This document shows, piece after piece, positions 37,043 to 46,172 of a stretch of 64,000 nt of DNA. This stretch comes from Owenia fusiformis (taxonomy: Eukaryota; Annelida; Polychaeta; Sabellida; Oweniidae), in NCBI GenBank assembly GCA_903813345.2, contig CAIIXF020000009.1, positions 18,751,759 to 18,815,758 of the forward strand. Reading direction: 5' to 3'. The notes below the pieces were generated by a model, which saw only the letters and a program-made list of their open reading frames with translations, did no database searches and was not told the origin of the DNA. A program made the translations under genes and the position numbers. Position 1 is the stretch's first letter, and each line of letters opens with the position of its first letter.

Positions 37043-37225
37043 CATTGTGGAGCTGGTCCAGGGAGGAGGCGGCCTATCTGTATTAAGAACATTCCGATTG
37101 TTAAGAATCCTGAAACTTGTCCGTTTCATGCCAGCGTTACGATACCAGTTACTGGTGATGTTACGTACTATGGACAATGTTGCAACGTTCTTTGCTCTAT
37201 TGGTGCTCTTTATGTTCATATTCAG
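37043..37225 (+). CDS. Cav3: Cav3 exon: IIS3-S4 voltage sensor to IIS5
   Basis: A 183-nt exon in phase 2 to 2, between cttttctctccag and ATATTCAG|gtaagg. It encodes [20 protein letters not shown], then [20 protein letters not shown] and [20 protein letters not shown]. The regularly spaced arginines and lysines ([15 protein letters not shown]) are the IIS4 gating charges, and [14 protein letters not shown] is the S4-S5 linker into IIS5. It is nearly identical in layout to vertebrate Cav3 ([21 protein letters not shown]). The phase-2 end must be completed by one of the two alternative turret exons at 49107 or 50668. Confidence 0.98.
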
Positions 37226-39849
37226 GTAAGGAAAGTTATTCAGGAGAATTGATTTGAAATTCAAAATAGAATATAAAAGAGTGGAGTTGGGGTGGACACT
37301 TCAAGTTCCATAGAAATGCCAAACTAGACAATAATTGGATTCATTTAAATTTCGAGAGAAATAGAAGAGAATTAACATGATAAGATTTACATATTGAGAA
37401 GAAAAGAATATCTATCATATGTTAAAAAAATGGATAAAGCATTTTTAATGATAAAATACCAGTTTAAATATGATTATTAATCAGTATTGATAAAAATGTT
37501 ATGATTTCTTTTGTATTTCAGACTTATTACAAACCATTCATCGATTGTTATTTAAATCCATTACATGTATGTTGTAGTGTCACATAACTCAGGATTGGTC
37601 AATCCATTGTCATATGACAAGAAATATTATGTAGTAATTTATGTGGCCATCTTCTGGAATAATTCTGTCAATTGAATTGCTGATTTGGCAAATATTGACA
37701 GATTTCTAAACTTTCATTTTTGAGAAGATTACAGTTTAATTGAGAAAATTATTCCAAAATATGCAGAGTGTAGGGTTGCAGTTTTAGGACACTGTACTAT
37801 CATATTCTTCTATATTCTTCAACTTTAGGATGCTTCTATTAAGATCTATCAAACTATTAATTGCACTATTGCAGAATACAGTATTATTGTTATGAATGAT
37901 TCCTTTTCCAGATAGAGAACTACAAGTTTACCTGGCCATGGCTTGTTCTATATATTGAATTATTATGAATGAATATTCTGGTGCTTTTAGATAAACTGCA
38001 CTGATGTACATAATAGATCTAATTGATTATGGTTCACTATACATTGAATCCCAGGATTTTTATTAGTTCACATATACTTGGGAACATTACTCTCGCATCA
38101 ACAGCATTGCTTTACAAATTGACTCTTTTTCTACTACTTACAACATGACCTTTCTGTGACCTTTTGCTTATATGGCTTCTTATTCCCATGTTTTATTTCT
38201 ATTTACCAATGACATAAATACCATTTAATTGAATCTGGTTTGATATTCAATTTGTCCCCTATGCAGAGATCTTGAAGTTTGGATGGGGTTTATTTATGCT
38301 TTAAAATTGATGATTGATAGATCACACATTTAAGCTGAATTATGAATTACTGTAAGAATACTGCATCTCGATATAGAAATTAATGATTTTTCCTTTATTC
38401 ATTATGAGGAATATAATGCATAGGTACGACTTAGGTTCTCGTATGACATCACATTTTATTCATTATCGTTTGAATCTTGAGGAGAGATCATTGGCAGGTC
38501 AGCTTGGTTTCTGTACCAATGATTGGATCTGCCTCTTACGTTTAAAATAGACCTGCTAAAAATAGAATAAATCGAGAGGAATTTCAAGTTCATCCTGTTT
38601 TACATAATGAAGCGTGGATGCCAGATTATTATCTAGAGCTTAGAAAAACACATTTATTTTGCAGATTCCATTGTATTAGATAAGTTATGGCAATCTATCT
38701 TTTCTTTCTTATGCATAAGTCTATATTGTTGTGTTTTATCAGACATCTTTCATGTGGTGAATTCTGAAAAATACTTGAAAATGCTTCAATCTGATGAACA
38801 AACATTGAAGAAAAGGGCAAAGAGAATTACCACTCATTCAACCATGACCAAATATGCTCAACCACTCAAATTGCTTAAATCTGTGAAATCATGAGGTCAT
38901 AATTCAAGAACAATTAACTTATGAATTTTTAAAATTTAAGCATGCCTTTGGCAAATTCTCTGAGGTCTTGCCCAAATTATTTCAAATACCTCACCCTAGG
39001 CCCTAACCATCAGATATAAAGCCAGCAGTTCAGTTTGTAATAAACACATGGTTACCTGTAAAATCTAAAACTTCATTCACTATTCCTATACCTAAACAAA
39101 CCATCTGTTGCGCCTTGGTATTATTTAAACTCACTACAACAAGCACTACAGCATCAAAGCCAATGTTTGTTGGAAGAATCTCCAAAAAGTAAATCTTAAG
39201 CCTTCGTGAAAAATCAATGAGAGTTGTACCCTTCGACAAAGTCACAGCGAATCAATGGAGTAAACCTTCAATGTATGGGCCTGTGGTTAAATAGTTAATC
39301 AAAAATGAAATCAGAATTGTAATTTTGTCATACCCAGAATCTGAAATGTTTCTTAAGAGTGCTAGAATAGAAATATGATTCTGTTCTGAGATTTCACTTG
39401 TTGCGATCTCTAATTGACTTTAGTTGATGTCAATAAGACGCCAAAATCTATCAAAGTATCCGATGCTTGTTATTTTTAGGTGAAGTTATTTCAGAAAATG
39501 AATCCATTAATTCTGAGCAATGGTACCATGTTTTGTTGGTAATGATTAGATCGGGCAACAATTAAGATTAACCACTATATTTAGAGTTGGATAATGGTTT
39601 AAACAAATGTTACCACCACGATTGCGAGAAGAATACACTGCAAGCAAGCGCAGGAATGAAAAGCTATTTATTAACTAGACAAACTACAGAATGTAAACAT
39701 TGTAACATCTGATTCTACACTTTCTCATCCCTCTGAACTTTGTTGCACTTTAAGAAAGTCACAATGACATTGGAAATCAATTTCTTTGTTCAGTTTATAT
39801 ACGAAACAATACCATTCCTTTGCAGATGTTTAATAGACTATGTTTTATT
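37226..39849. other. start of the large 11.9-kb intron, no exon seen
   Basis: Contains a dispersed-repeat copy at about 37240-37385. The remainder is AT-rich without recognisable proteins. The minus frame at 39030-39245 has no domain I know. Confidence 0.55.
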
Positions 39850-40037
39850 TCACTAAATAGAATGTGTATTACTTCACTTGAAAGAATGTGTATTACTTCA
39901 CTTGATAGAGTGTGTATTGCTACACTTAATAGCATGTGTATTGCTACACTTAATAGAATGTGTATTACTTCACTTAAAAGAATGTGTATTACTTCACTTA
40001 ATAGAATGTGTATTGCTACACTTAATAGCATGTGTAT
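39850..40037. repeat. 24-bp minisatellite, left part
   Basis: Copies of a 24-bp unit aatgtgtattacttcact plus taatag, with ttcact/tacact and ag/aa variants. The same array resumes at 44848, so this is the left portion of one array interrupted by the LINE. Confidence 0.93.
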
Positions 40038-40178
40038 TAATTAATTATAATAGGATTTATTAGTACTGATGCCCTTTTAGGGCCAAACGTACATCCAATA
40101 TACAATTTTCAATAACAGTAAATATAGGCAATAAAGTAAAGAAAATAGGATTACATTCTTCAAATGACATATAAAATG

Positions 40179-43100
40179 TTACTTTGATATAAGAATCCTG
40201 TCTCTACCCATCATTAGATACTTTATCATGTCAGCAGATTCTTTTAATATGATCCCCTCACTCGTCAATAGAAAAATTGTCTTTTGGTGGTCATTCATGT
40301 TTTTAAAATTACGACACAGGTTTTCAAGTTTTTCAATATGGGATTTTCTGATAAACTCCAATTTTTTACATTTGAATAAAAAGTGTGTTTCATCTTCTAT
40401 AACCGAGTCCTTGCATATTTTACAAAATCGACTATTAAGATCAGTAATTGGTTTTGTATATCGGCCTCTCTCTATCTCTAGATTGTGGGCGCTTATACGT
40501 AATCTAGTTAAATGTTTAGCATTTGAAAGTGTCGTTTCTGAAAGGTAGTGTTCAAATCCAAAGTGCGATTTTAGTTGTTTAAATAATCTAAGTTTCCCCC
40601 CATTCCCACTTATCAGATTCTTCCAATATACTTGATATCTCTCTATTAGTTTCTTTTTGACTTTAATAGCAAGCCTATTTGTGCTCATCTCTATGTTTAC
40701 CCTATCTTCAAGATTCAATTCATCAGACATTTTTATTTTAATATGGCACAGTATATTTTTGAGTTGTTTGTGCCATGTAAATGTGTTATTTGTTAAATCA
40801 AATGTTTTACTCATAATTAATGAATCGTTTAGTAAACTCCCATTTGAACTCAACTCTAAATGACCGAGGTATTTGATTTGTCTTTTTATAATATCAACTA
40901 CTAAAGGTATTCTTCCCAATTCTCCTCTTACTGCCATGTTTGTGGCTTTTCTATGGACCCCGAGAACATATTTTTGGAACCGAATATGATTGTTTTCAAT
41001 TAAAGCACTTTCGTATTTCTGTTCAATATCTCGATTAGTTTGGCAGTCACGCTTGGTATATAAATCATTACACCATATTTCCGAACCGTATAAAGCGACG
41101 GGTTTGATAAGTTGATCATACAATTTCATTTTCAGTGAAGACTTCATCTCTGTGCCGCTTGTCAATTGATAAAGTTTAAACATGGCTTTATTTGTTTTTT
41201 CTTTTATGTTTTGTTGGGCAGGTTTAAAAGATCCCGAAGCACTTAAGACAATTCCCAAATATGTATACCTTTGAACATTTTGTATATTCTTACCATTTAT
41301 TTGAAATCGTTCTTGACAAACTTTGCCACATTTCCAGAATTTCATAATTTTTGTTTTGTCAATGTTAATTTCAAGTTTCCAGTCATCACAGAAGGATTCA
41401 AGAGTGTTCAGTTTTAGCTGCATTCCTTTTTTACTAGTATCAAATATGACTAGATCGTCTGCAAATAGCAAACTGCTAACATGTTGAGTTTCAAGGAACG
41501 GAGATTTCCCAACATTATCAAACTTTTTTATAATATCATTTATATATATGTTAAATAATAATGGACTGAGCGAGTCTCCTTGTTTTACACCCCTATCACA
41601 TGAAAACGATTCCGTATAAGTTGAATGATTAAGTTTTACACACGCCGTGGCATTTTCATACATGGTTTTAATGATTTTGTAGAAGTGCCCTTTAATTCCT
41701 GACTTTTGTAACTTATACATAAGGCCTGTGTGCCATATCGAATCAAATGCCTTCTTTAGGTCCACAAAGCAGGCATAAAAATTACTTTTATTTTGATGAA
41801 CATGTTTGTCAATAAGAGACCGAATTATAAATATATGGTCGGTCGTTCTTGCTTTCTTCATAAAACCTGCCTGGTTTTGTGAAATAATATTATTTGATTT
41901 GACAAAAGCATAAAGGCGATTATATAGCACATTGGAGAAGATTTTCGATAAGCATTCCGAAATAAATATGCCACGATAGTTACCTGGTATTCGAGGGTCA
42001 TTTTTCTTGTAAATTGGTACAATATAGGATTCATTCCACGATACTGGGTATTGGTTATTACATAATATTTCATTGAATATCTTGCAAATGCGAGGAATTA
42101 AAATTTGCCTTCCTGCCTTTACCCATTCATTAGATATTCCACTTTTACCCGCAGCTTTTTTATTTTTCAGTTGGTTTACTACCATATTGATCTCTTCATA
42201 TGTTATCTTGTAACTAAGTTCGTCAAAATTAGGCTCGTTTTCTAGTTTTTTCAATCTATTTAAAATATCGTTGTCATCATTACTGTTATTTGAAAATAAT
42301 TTAGAAAAATGATTTTTCCATTCAGATGCCTCTATATCATTAGAGGAGTTAAATGAATTGCTGTCTTTTCTGAGGCTACTGAGAAGCTTCCAATATTCAG
42401 AGGGGTTATTTTCTTCAAAGTCTTCAAGTTTCAATATTAGACTGTTTTTGAATCGTTTATTGCTTGACTTACATAATTTTCTATATTGTTTGAGTACATG
42501 GAAATAGAATTTTCGAGCTTGTTCGTTGTTCGGTGATTTCACCAGTTGCAAACCCAATCGTCTAACGCGCTTATTCAGAACGGAACAAGAAACGTTAAAC
42601 CATGCTTTGTTATTCCTTTTATTAGGTCGTGATTTTTTTCTCTTCTTTAGAGATAATGTCGCTGTTGTAATAAGTAAATCATTCAATTTATTCATACTTT
42701 CATTTACCCTGTTTTGTGAACAGTGCTCAATAAGCCCATCCAATGACTTTAATTTAGCTGCGATCGGCGCTGTTTGAAGAGTTTCACGAAAGACAGATGG
42801 GGATAAGTTATCCCATTTGAATGAATTCGCCTTCGAACTTACATGATTTTTTTTGGTGCAGATAGGATTCTTATAACAATTTTCTACTTTAAGTAACATG
42901 GAAATCATGCAATGATCTGATAAAGAGCTTAAACTATCATGAACCTTAAATAATCTTATTCTATTCATGATTGACTGTTTTGCAAGGCAATAGTCAACAG
43001 TACTACTACCATTGTATTTATGGCATGTGAAAGAACCAAATGTGTCGCCAAAAATACGACCGTTCAATATTCTCATGTTTGTAGATTTGCATATATCAAG

Positions 43101-43721
43101 CAATTTGTAGCCACTTTCGTTCACTTTTGAATCTTTGTTCAAACGTGAAGTTGGTACTGAGTCAATTATGTAATCATCATAAAGTGGAATTGTACTATCT
43201 CCATCACATTCAATATAATCATTTAGAACACCGGTTCTTGCATTGAAATCTCCCATCATTATTATGTCCCCAAGACCTGATACTTTTGATAATTCAGCTA
43301 AAAGTGTGTCAAATGGGTCAACCGTATCCATGGTCTTTTTAACATAATTTGATGGGGATATGTAATTAAATCCCAGGTAGATATCATTGCTCAAACCGAA
43401 GAAAATCCTTTTCATTTTAACCCACATTAAATCGGGCGTTGTTGATTGAATTATCTGAATTCCAGGAGTTAAATGCTTTTGTATAAATACTGCAACACCA
43501 CCATGTCTTTTATTGCCGGTTTTTGAACGGTTTGAACAAAATGATGTATACCCTTCTAGGGAAAACGAACTGCCCTTATCACCATGTGTTTCAGTCATAC
43601 CTATAATGTGATGCTTTTTGATTTCTTTCGTAAAATCAGCGTTTTCAAGCTTATTGAACATATTGTTTTTAATTCCTTGTACATTCCAACATGCAACAGA
43701 TAAGTGTGATCCATTATTCAT
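40179..43721 (-). CDS. LINE ORF2: endonuclease-reverse transcriptase
   Basis: 1180 codons with no stop. Residues ~7-275 form an exonuclease-endonuclease-phosphatase (APE-type) domain: ACWNVQGIKN, MTETHG, MGDFNARTG, TVDYCLAK and SDHCMIS supply the expected Asn, Glu, Asp and His residues. Residues ~515-850 form the reverse transcriptase: PIYKKNDPRIPGNYRGI, CFVDLKKAFDSIW, GVKQGDSLSPLLFN, the catalytic box LLFADDLVIF near 755, and TYLGIVLS. Near residue 1110, FCKICKDSV...THFLFKC resembles the CCHC-like C-terminal zinc motif of many LINEs. The intact frame and complete catalytic motifs suggest recent insertion. It would nick target DNA and copy the LINE RNA by target-primed reverse transcription. 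Confidence 0.97.
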   Translation of the reverse strand: MNNGSHLSVACWNVQGIKNNMFNKLENADFTKEIKKHHIIGMTETHGDKGSSFSLEGYTSFCSNRSKTGNKRHGGVAVFIQKHLTPGIQIIQSTTPDLMWVKMKRIFFGLSNDIYLGFNYISPSNYVKKTMDTVDPFDTLLAELSKVSGLGDIIMMGDFNARTGVLNDYIECDGDSTIPLYDDYIIDSVPTSRLNKDSKVNESGYKLLDICKSTNMRILNGRIFGDTFGSFTCHKYNGSSTVDYCLAKQSIMNRIRLFKVHDSLSSLSDHCMISMLLKVENCYKNPICTKKNHVSSKANSFKWDNLSPSVFRETLQTAPIAAKLKSLDGLIEHCSQNRVNESMNKLNDLLITTATLSLKKRKKSRPNKRNNKAWFNVSCSVLNKRVRRLGLQLVKSPNNEQARKFYFHVLKQYRKLCKSSNKRFKNSLILKLEDFEENNPSEYWKLLSSLRKDSNSFNSSNDIEASEWKNHFSKLFSNNSNDDNDILNRLKKLENEPNFDELSYKITYEEINMVVNQLKNKKAAGKSGISNEWVKAGRQILIPRICKIFNEILCNNQYPVSWNESYIVPIYKKNDPRIPGNYRGIFISECLSKIFSNVLYNRLYAFVKSNNIISQNQAGFMKKARTTDHIFIIRSLIDKHVHQNKSNFYACFVDLKKAFDSIWHTGLMYKLQKSGIKGHFYKIIKTMYENATACVKLNHSTYTESFSCDRGVKQGDSLSPLLFNIYINDIIKKFDNVGKSPFLETQHVSSLLFADDLVIFDTSKKGMQLKLNTLESFCDDWKLEINIDKTKIMKFWKCGKVCQERFQINGKNIQNVQRYTYLGIVLSASGSFKPAQQNIKEKTNKAMFKLYQLTSGTEMKSSLKMKLYDQLIKPVALYGSEIWCNDLYTKRDCQTNRDIEQKYESALIENNHIRFQKYVLGVHRKATNMAVRGELGRIPLVVDIIKRQIKYLGHLELSSNGSLLNDSLIMSKTFDLTNNTFTWHKQLKNILCHIKIKMSDELNLEDRVNIEMSTNRLAIKVKKKLIERYQVYWKNLISGNGGKLRLFKQLKSHFGFEHYLSETTLSNAKHLTRLRISAHNLEIERGRYTKPITDLNSRFCKICKDSVIEDETHFLFKCKKLEFIRKSHIEKLENLCRNFKNMNDHQKTIFLLTSEGIILKESADMIKYLMMGRDRILISK

Positions 43722-43983
43722 GCTACAACGTGTTTTACAAAGTCTGTCAACGATTTAGTGATATTTAATGAGTTATAACAATTATGTATAAAGTTCACCA
43801 TATAATATTTAAACTGATATGTGCTATTTACAATACAACACGTATTTAACACAATGCTCTAAAACATTTTATACTATATTATCGTTATGTACTTGTACTA
43901 AAACTTAATATAAATGGTATTTTATACCCAACACTACATGTACTTTTCAGTAATTGACAAATGATGTGTTTAGATGGTTAGTT

Positions 43984-44833
43984 TCACCATCTATCAAACC
44001 ACTTTCTCTGGCCTTGAAATGGTCTCTTAGGACCAAACCTTTGTGGGGGAGTGATGTTACATAGTTTCCTGATGCAATCAAGGATGTTTTTACATAGAAC
44101 TGATGTACCCCTTTCGTTTGGGTGAACTCCGTCTCTGTATAAAGATGTGTTTGGGGTTCCATTTCTTCCAAGGTTGCTGTTTAGAGAGCAGGTAACCTGT
44201 CGATCATCATGATATTTAGCTTGTAGCTGGGCTGATATGGATGCTGATCTTATGTTCCATAATTCATTGTCGCTTCTTGGTGGTGGTAAAGATAAAACGA
44301 TCTTCGTATTCCCAAGTTTCCTCTTAGTCTCATTTACCAGAGTATGCATCTCATCGATTATGTCAGTGTCCGTTTTTTGACTATCTTTAATATCATTGCT
44401 GATAACCTGGTATACTACAACATCTGGCGTGTTTAAACTTTCCAGTGATTTTCTGGCTTGTGGTATGGTGTATGCATGTTCTAAATAGGCGTCCATGTCA
44501 TGCATACGACTTGTTTTCACCAAGCTCAAAATCGAAGAACCGATAAGGGCTACTGATGGCTTCGACTTTTCGATAGGATTGATTAACGCCTCTGTTGGTT
44601 TAGGCTTACTTTGGATGGTTTTGAAGGGTTGGGAATCAGAATTATCAGCAAGAACCTTACATTGTATCTTTAGATCACTGATCTCTTCCTGGGCCTTTGC
44701 TAGTTTCACATTATTTGACGTAATTTGTTCTGTGATTTCTTCTATTTCCCGGTTCTTACTGTTAAGCTTATTTTCTATTATTTCGAGTTCTCTAGCTTTG
44801 ATTTTTAGCGATCTGTTAAAACCAGATAATATT
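43984..44833 (-). CDS. LINE ORF1, 5'-truncated: coiled coil + SGNH-hydrolase-like domain
   Basis: The open frame runs from the truncation point to a stop at 43984 (WFDRW end). The first ~70 residues are a charged heptad-like coiled coil (KARELEIIENKL, NREIEEITEQI, KAQEEISDLKIQ). The downstream domain has block features of SGNH/GDSL esterases: VALIGSSILSLV in the position of the GDS box (Asp replaced by Ser), DVVVYQVISNDI, LSLPPPRSDNE and DGVHPNERG containing the DxxH pair. Esterase-type ORF1 proteins are known from CR1/L2-like LINEs, where they act as RNA-binding, gag-like partners. No ATG precedes the coiled coil; a GTG at 44709 is not a convincing start, so the true N-terminus is missing. 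Confidence 0.85.
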
Positions 44834-44847
44834 TAACGTATTACATC

Positions 44848-44934
44848 AATGTGTATTGCTACACTTAATAGAATGTGTATTACTTCACTTAACAGAATGT
44901 GTATTACTTCACTTAATAGAATGTGTATTGCTAC
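44848..44934. repeat. 24-bp minisatellite, middle part
   Basis: Three to four units of the same 24-bp repeat between the LINE 5' end and the hAT-like element. It ends in attgctac, the left target-site copy of that element. Confidence 0.92.
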
Positions 44935-45519
44935 TAGAGGTGTCAAGTATTAACCGGTTAACCGGTTAACCGCCGATAATGCCTTGACCGGTCTGAGTTT
45001 TTATGGGCGGTTAGTTGACCGTGTATAATTCTGTTATTTCCCGCGCTTATTTTGCATGCTAATCCGTTTGGTTTTATGGTGTCAGTTTCACGTAAGCTAC
45101 TCATACATGTCATAAGTCCCATAACTCCTTACAAACATCCAATCAGCAACTTTAATCCCTGCCACATTGCTTTCCCGCGCTTACTTTGCATTTTAATCTG
45201 TTTGTTTTTCAAGCGTCAGTTTCATGTGAGCTACTCATACATGTGATAGGTCCGATAATTCCTTACAAACATCCAATCAGCAACTTTATTCCCTGCCACA
45301 TTGCTTTCCCGCGCTTACTTACATAGAATATCGTATAGCTTGACGAACGTAAAAAATAAACGCCGATATATCATTTTTCCAATTTTTTCAACTTTCAAGA
45401 TCGAAGATGAAGATTTCATTTGAAATTATCAGTTCAAATTTCCCGCCGGTTAACCGACTTTAACCGGTAAAAAACCCCGGTTAACCGGTTAATGCTCAAG
45501 CGGTTAATTGACACCACTA
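44935..45519. mobile_element. 585-bp hAT-type MITE with 8-bp target duplication
   Basis: Starts tagaggtgtcaagtattaac and ends ttaattgacaccacta, an imperfect terminal inverted repeat of the hAT type (ta-n-ggtgtcaa). It is flanked on both sides by attgctac, an 8-bp duplication diagnostic of hAT insertion. Subterminal regions are packed with ttaaccggttaa motifs on both sides. An internal segment is duplicated in direct orientation: catccaatcagcaacttta and cattgctttcccgcgcttac occur twice (near 45135-45185 and 45270-45320). There is no transposase, so the element is non-autonomous. Confidence 0.93.
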
Positions 45520-46172
45520 ATTGCTACACTTAATAGCATGTGTATTACTTCACTTAAAAGAATGTGTATTACTTCACTTAACAGAATGTGTATTACTTCA
45601 CTTAGTAGAATGTGTATTGCAACACTTAATAGCATGTGTATTATTACACTTATAGAATGTGTATTGCTTCACTTCAAAGAATGTGTATTACTTTACTTAA
45701 CAGAATGTGTATTATTACACTTATAGAATGTGTATCACTACACTTAACAGAATGTGTATTGCTTCACTTTAAAGAATGTGTATTGCTTCACTTTTAAGAA
45801 TGTGTATTGCTACACTTAATAGAATGTGTATTACTTCACTTAAAAGAATGTGTATTACTTCACTTAAAAGAATGTGTATTACTACACTTAATAGAATGTG
45901 TATTATAACACTTAATAGAATGTGTATTATTACACTTATAGAATGTGTATTGCTTCACTTCAAAGAATGTGTATTACTTCACTTAACAGAATGTGTATTA
46001 TTACACTTATAGAATGTGTATCACTACACTTAACAGAATGTGTATTGCTTCACTTTAAAGAATGTGTATTGCTTCACTTTTAAGAATGTGTATTGCTTCA
46101 CTTTTAAGAATGTGTATTACTTCACTTAATAGAATGTGTATTACTACACTAAACAGAATGTGTATTACTATT
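45520..46172. repeat. 24-bp minisatellite, right and longest part
   Basis: About 27 units of the aatgtgtattacttcact-type repeat with variants (ttcactttaaag, tacacttatag, aacag). A longer stretch of several units is itself duplicated (the order near 45640-45790 recurs near 45930-46090), showing segmental expansion. The open frames here are repeat artefacts. Confidence 0.94.

Larger units (their letters stand above)
40038..44836 (-). mobile_element. non-LTR retrotransposon (LINE) with EEP endonuclease and RT
   Basis: A minus-strand LINE of about 4.8 kb: an ORF1-like frame with a coiled coil and SGNH-hydrolase-like domain, a 262-bp gap, an intact 1180-codon ORF2, and a short 3' region ending in an AT-rich tail (attataattaattaat on the minus strand) rather than poly-A. 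There are no long terminal repeats. ORF1 has no clear start and meets a stop exactly where host repeat resumes, so the copy is 5'-truncated. The ORF1 esterase plus APE-type endonuclease suggests the Jockey superfamily (CR1/L2-like); clade assignment is inference. It splits the 24-bp minisatellite and lies antisense to the channel gene. Confidence 0.95.

Noticed and set aside
39795-40063. Leu/Ser/Cys-rich short frames on both strands, repeated at 45508-46012
   Set aside because: Translations of the 24-bp minisatellite.
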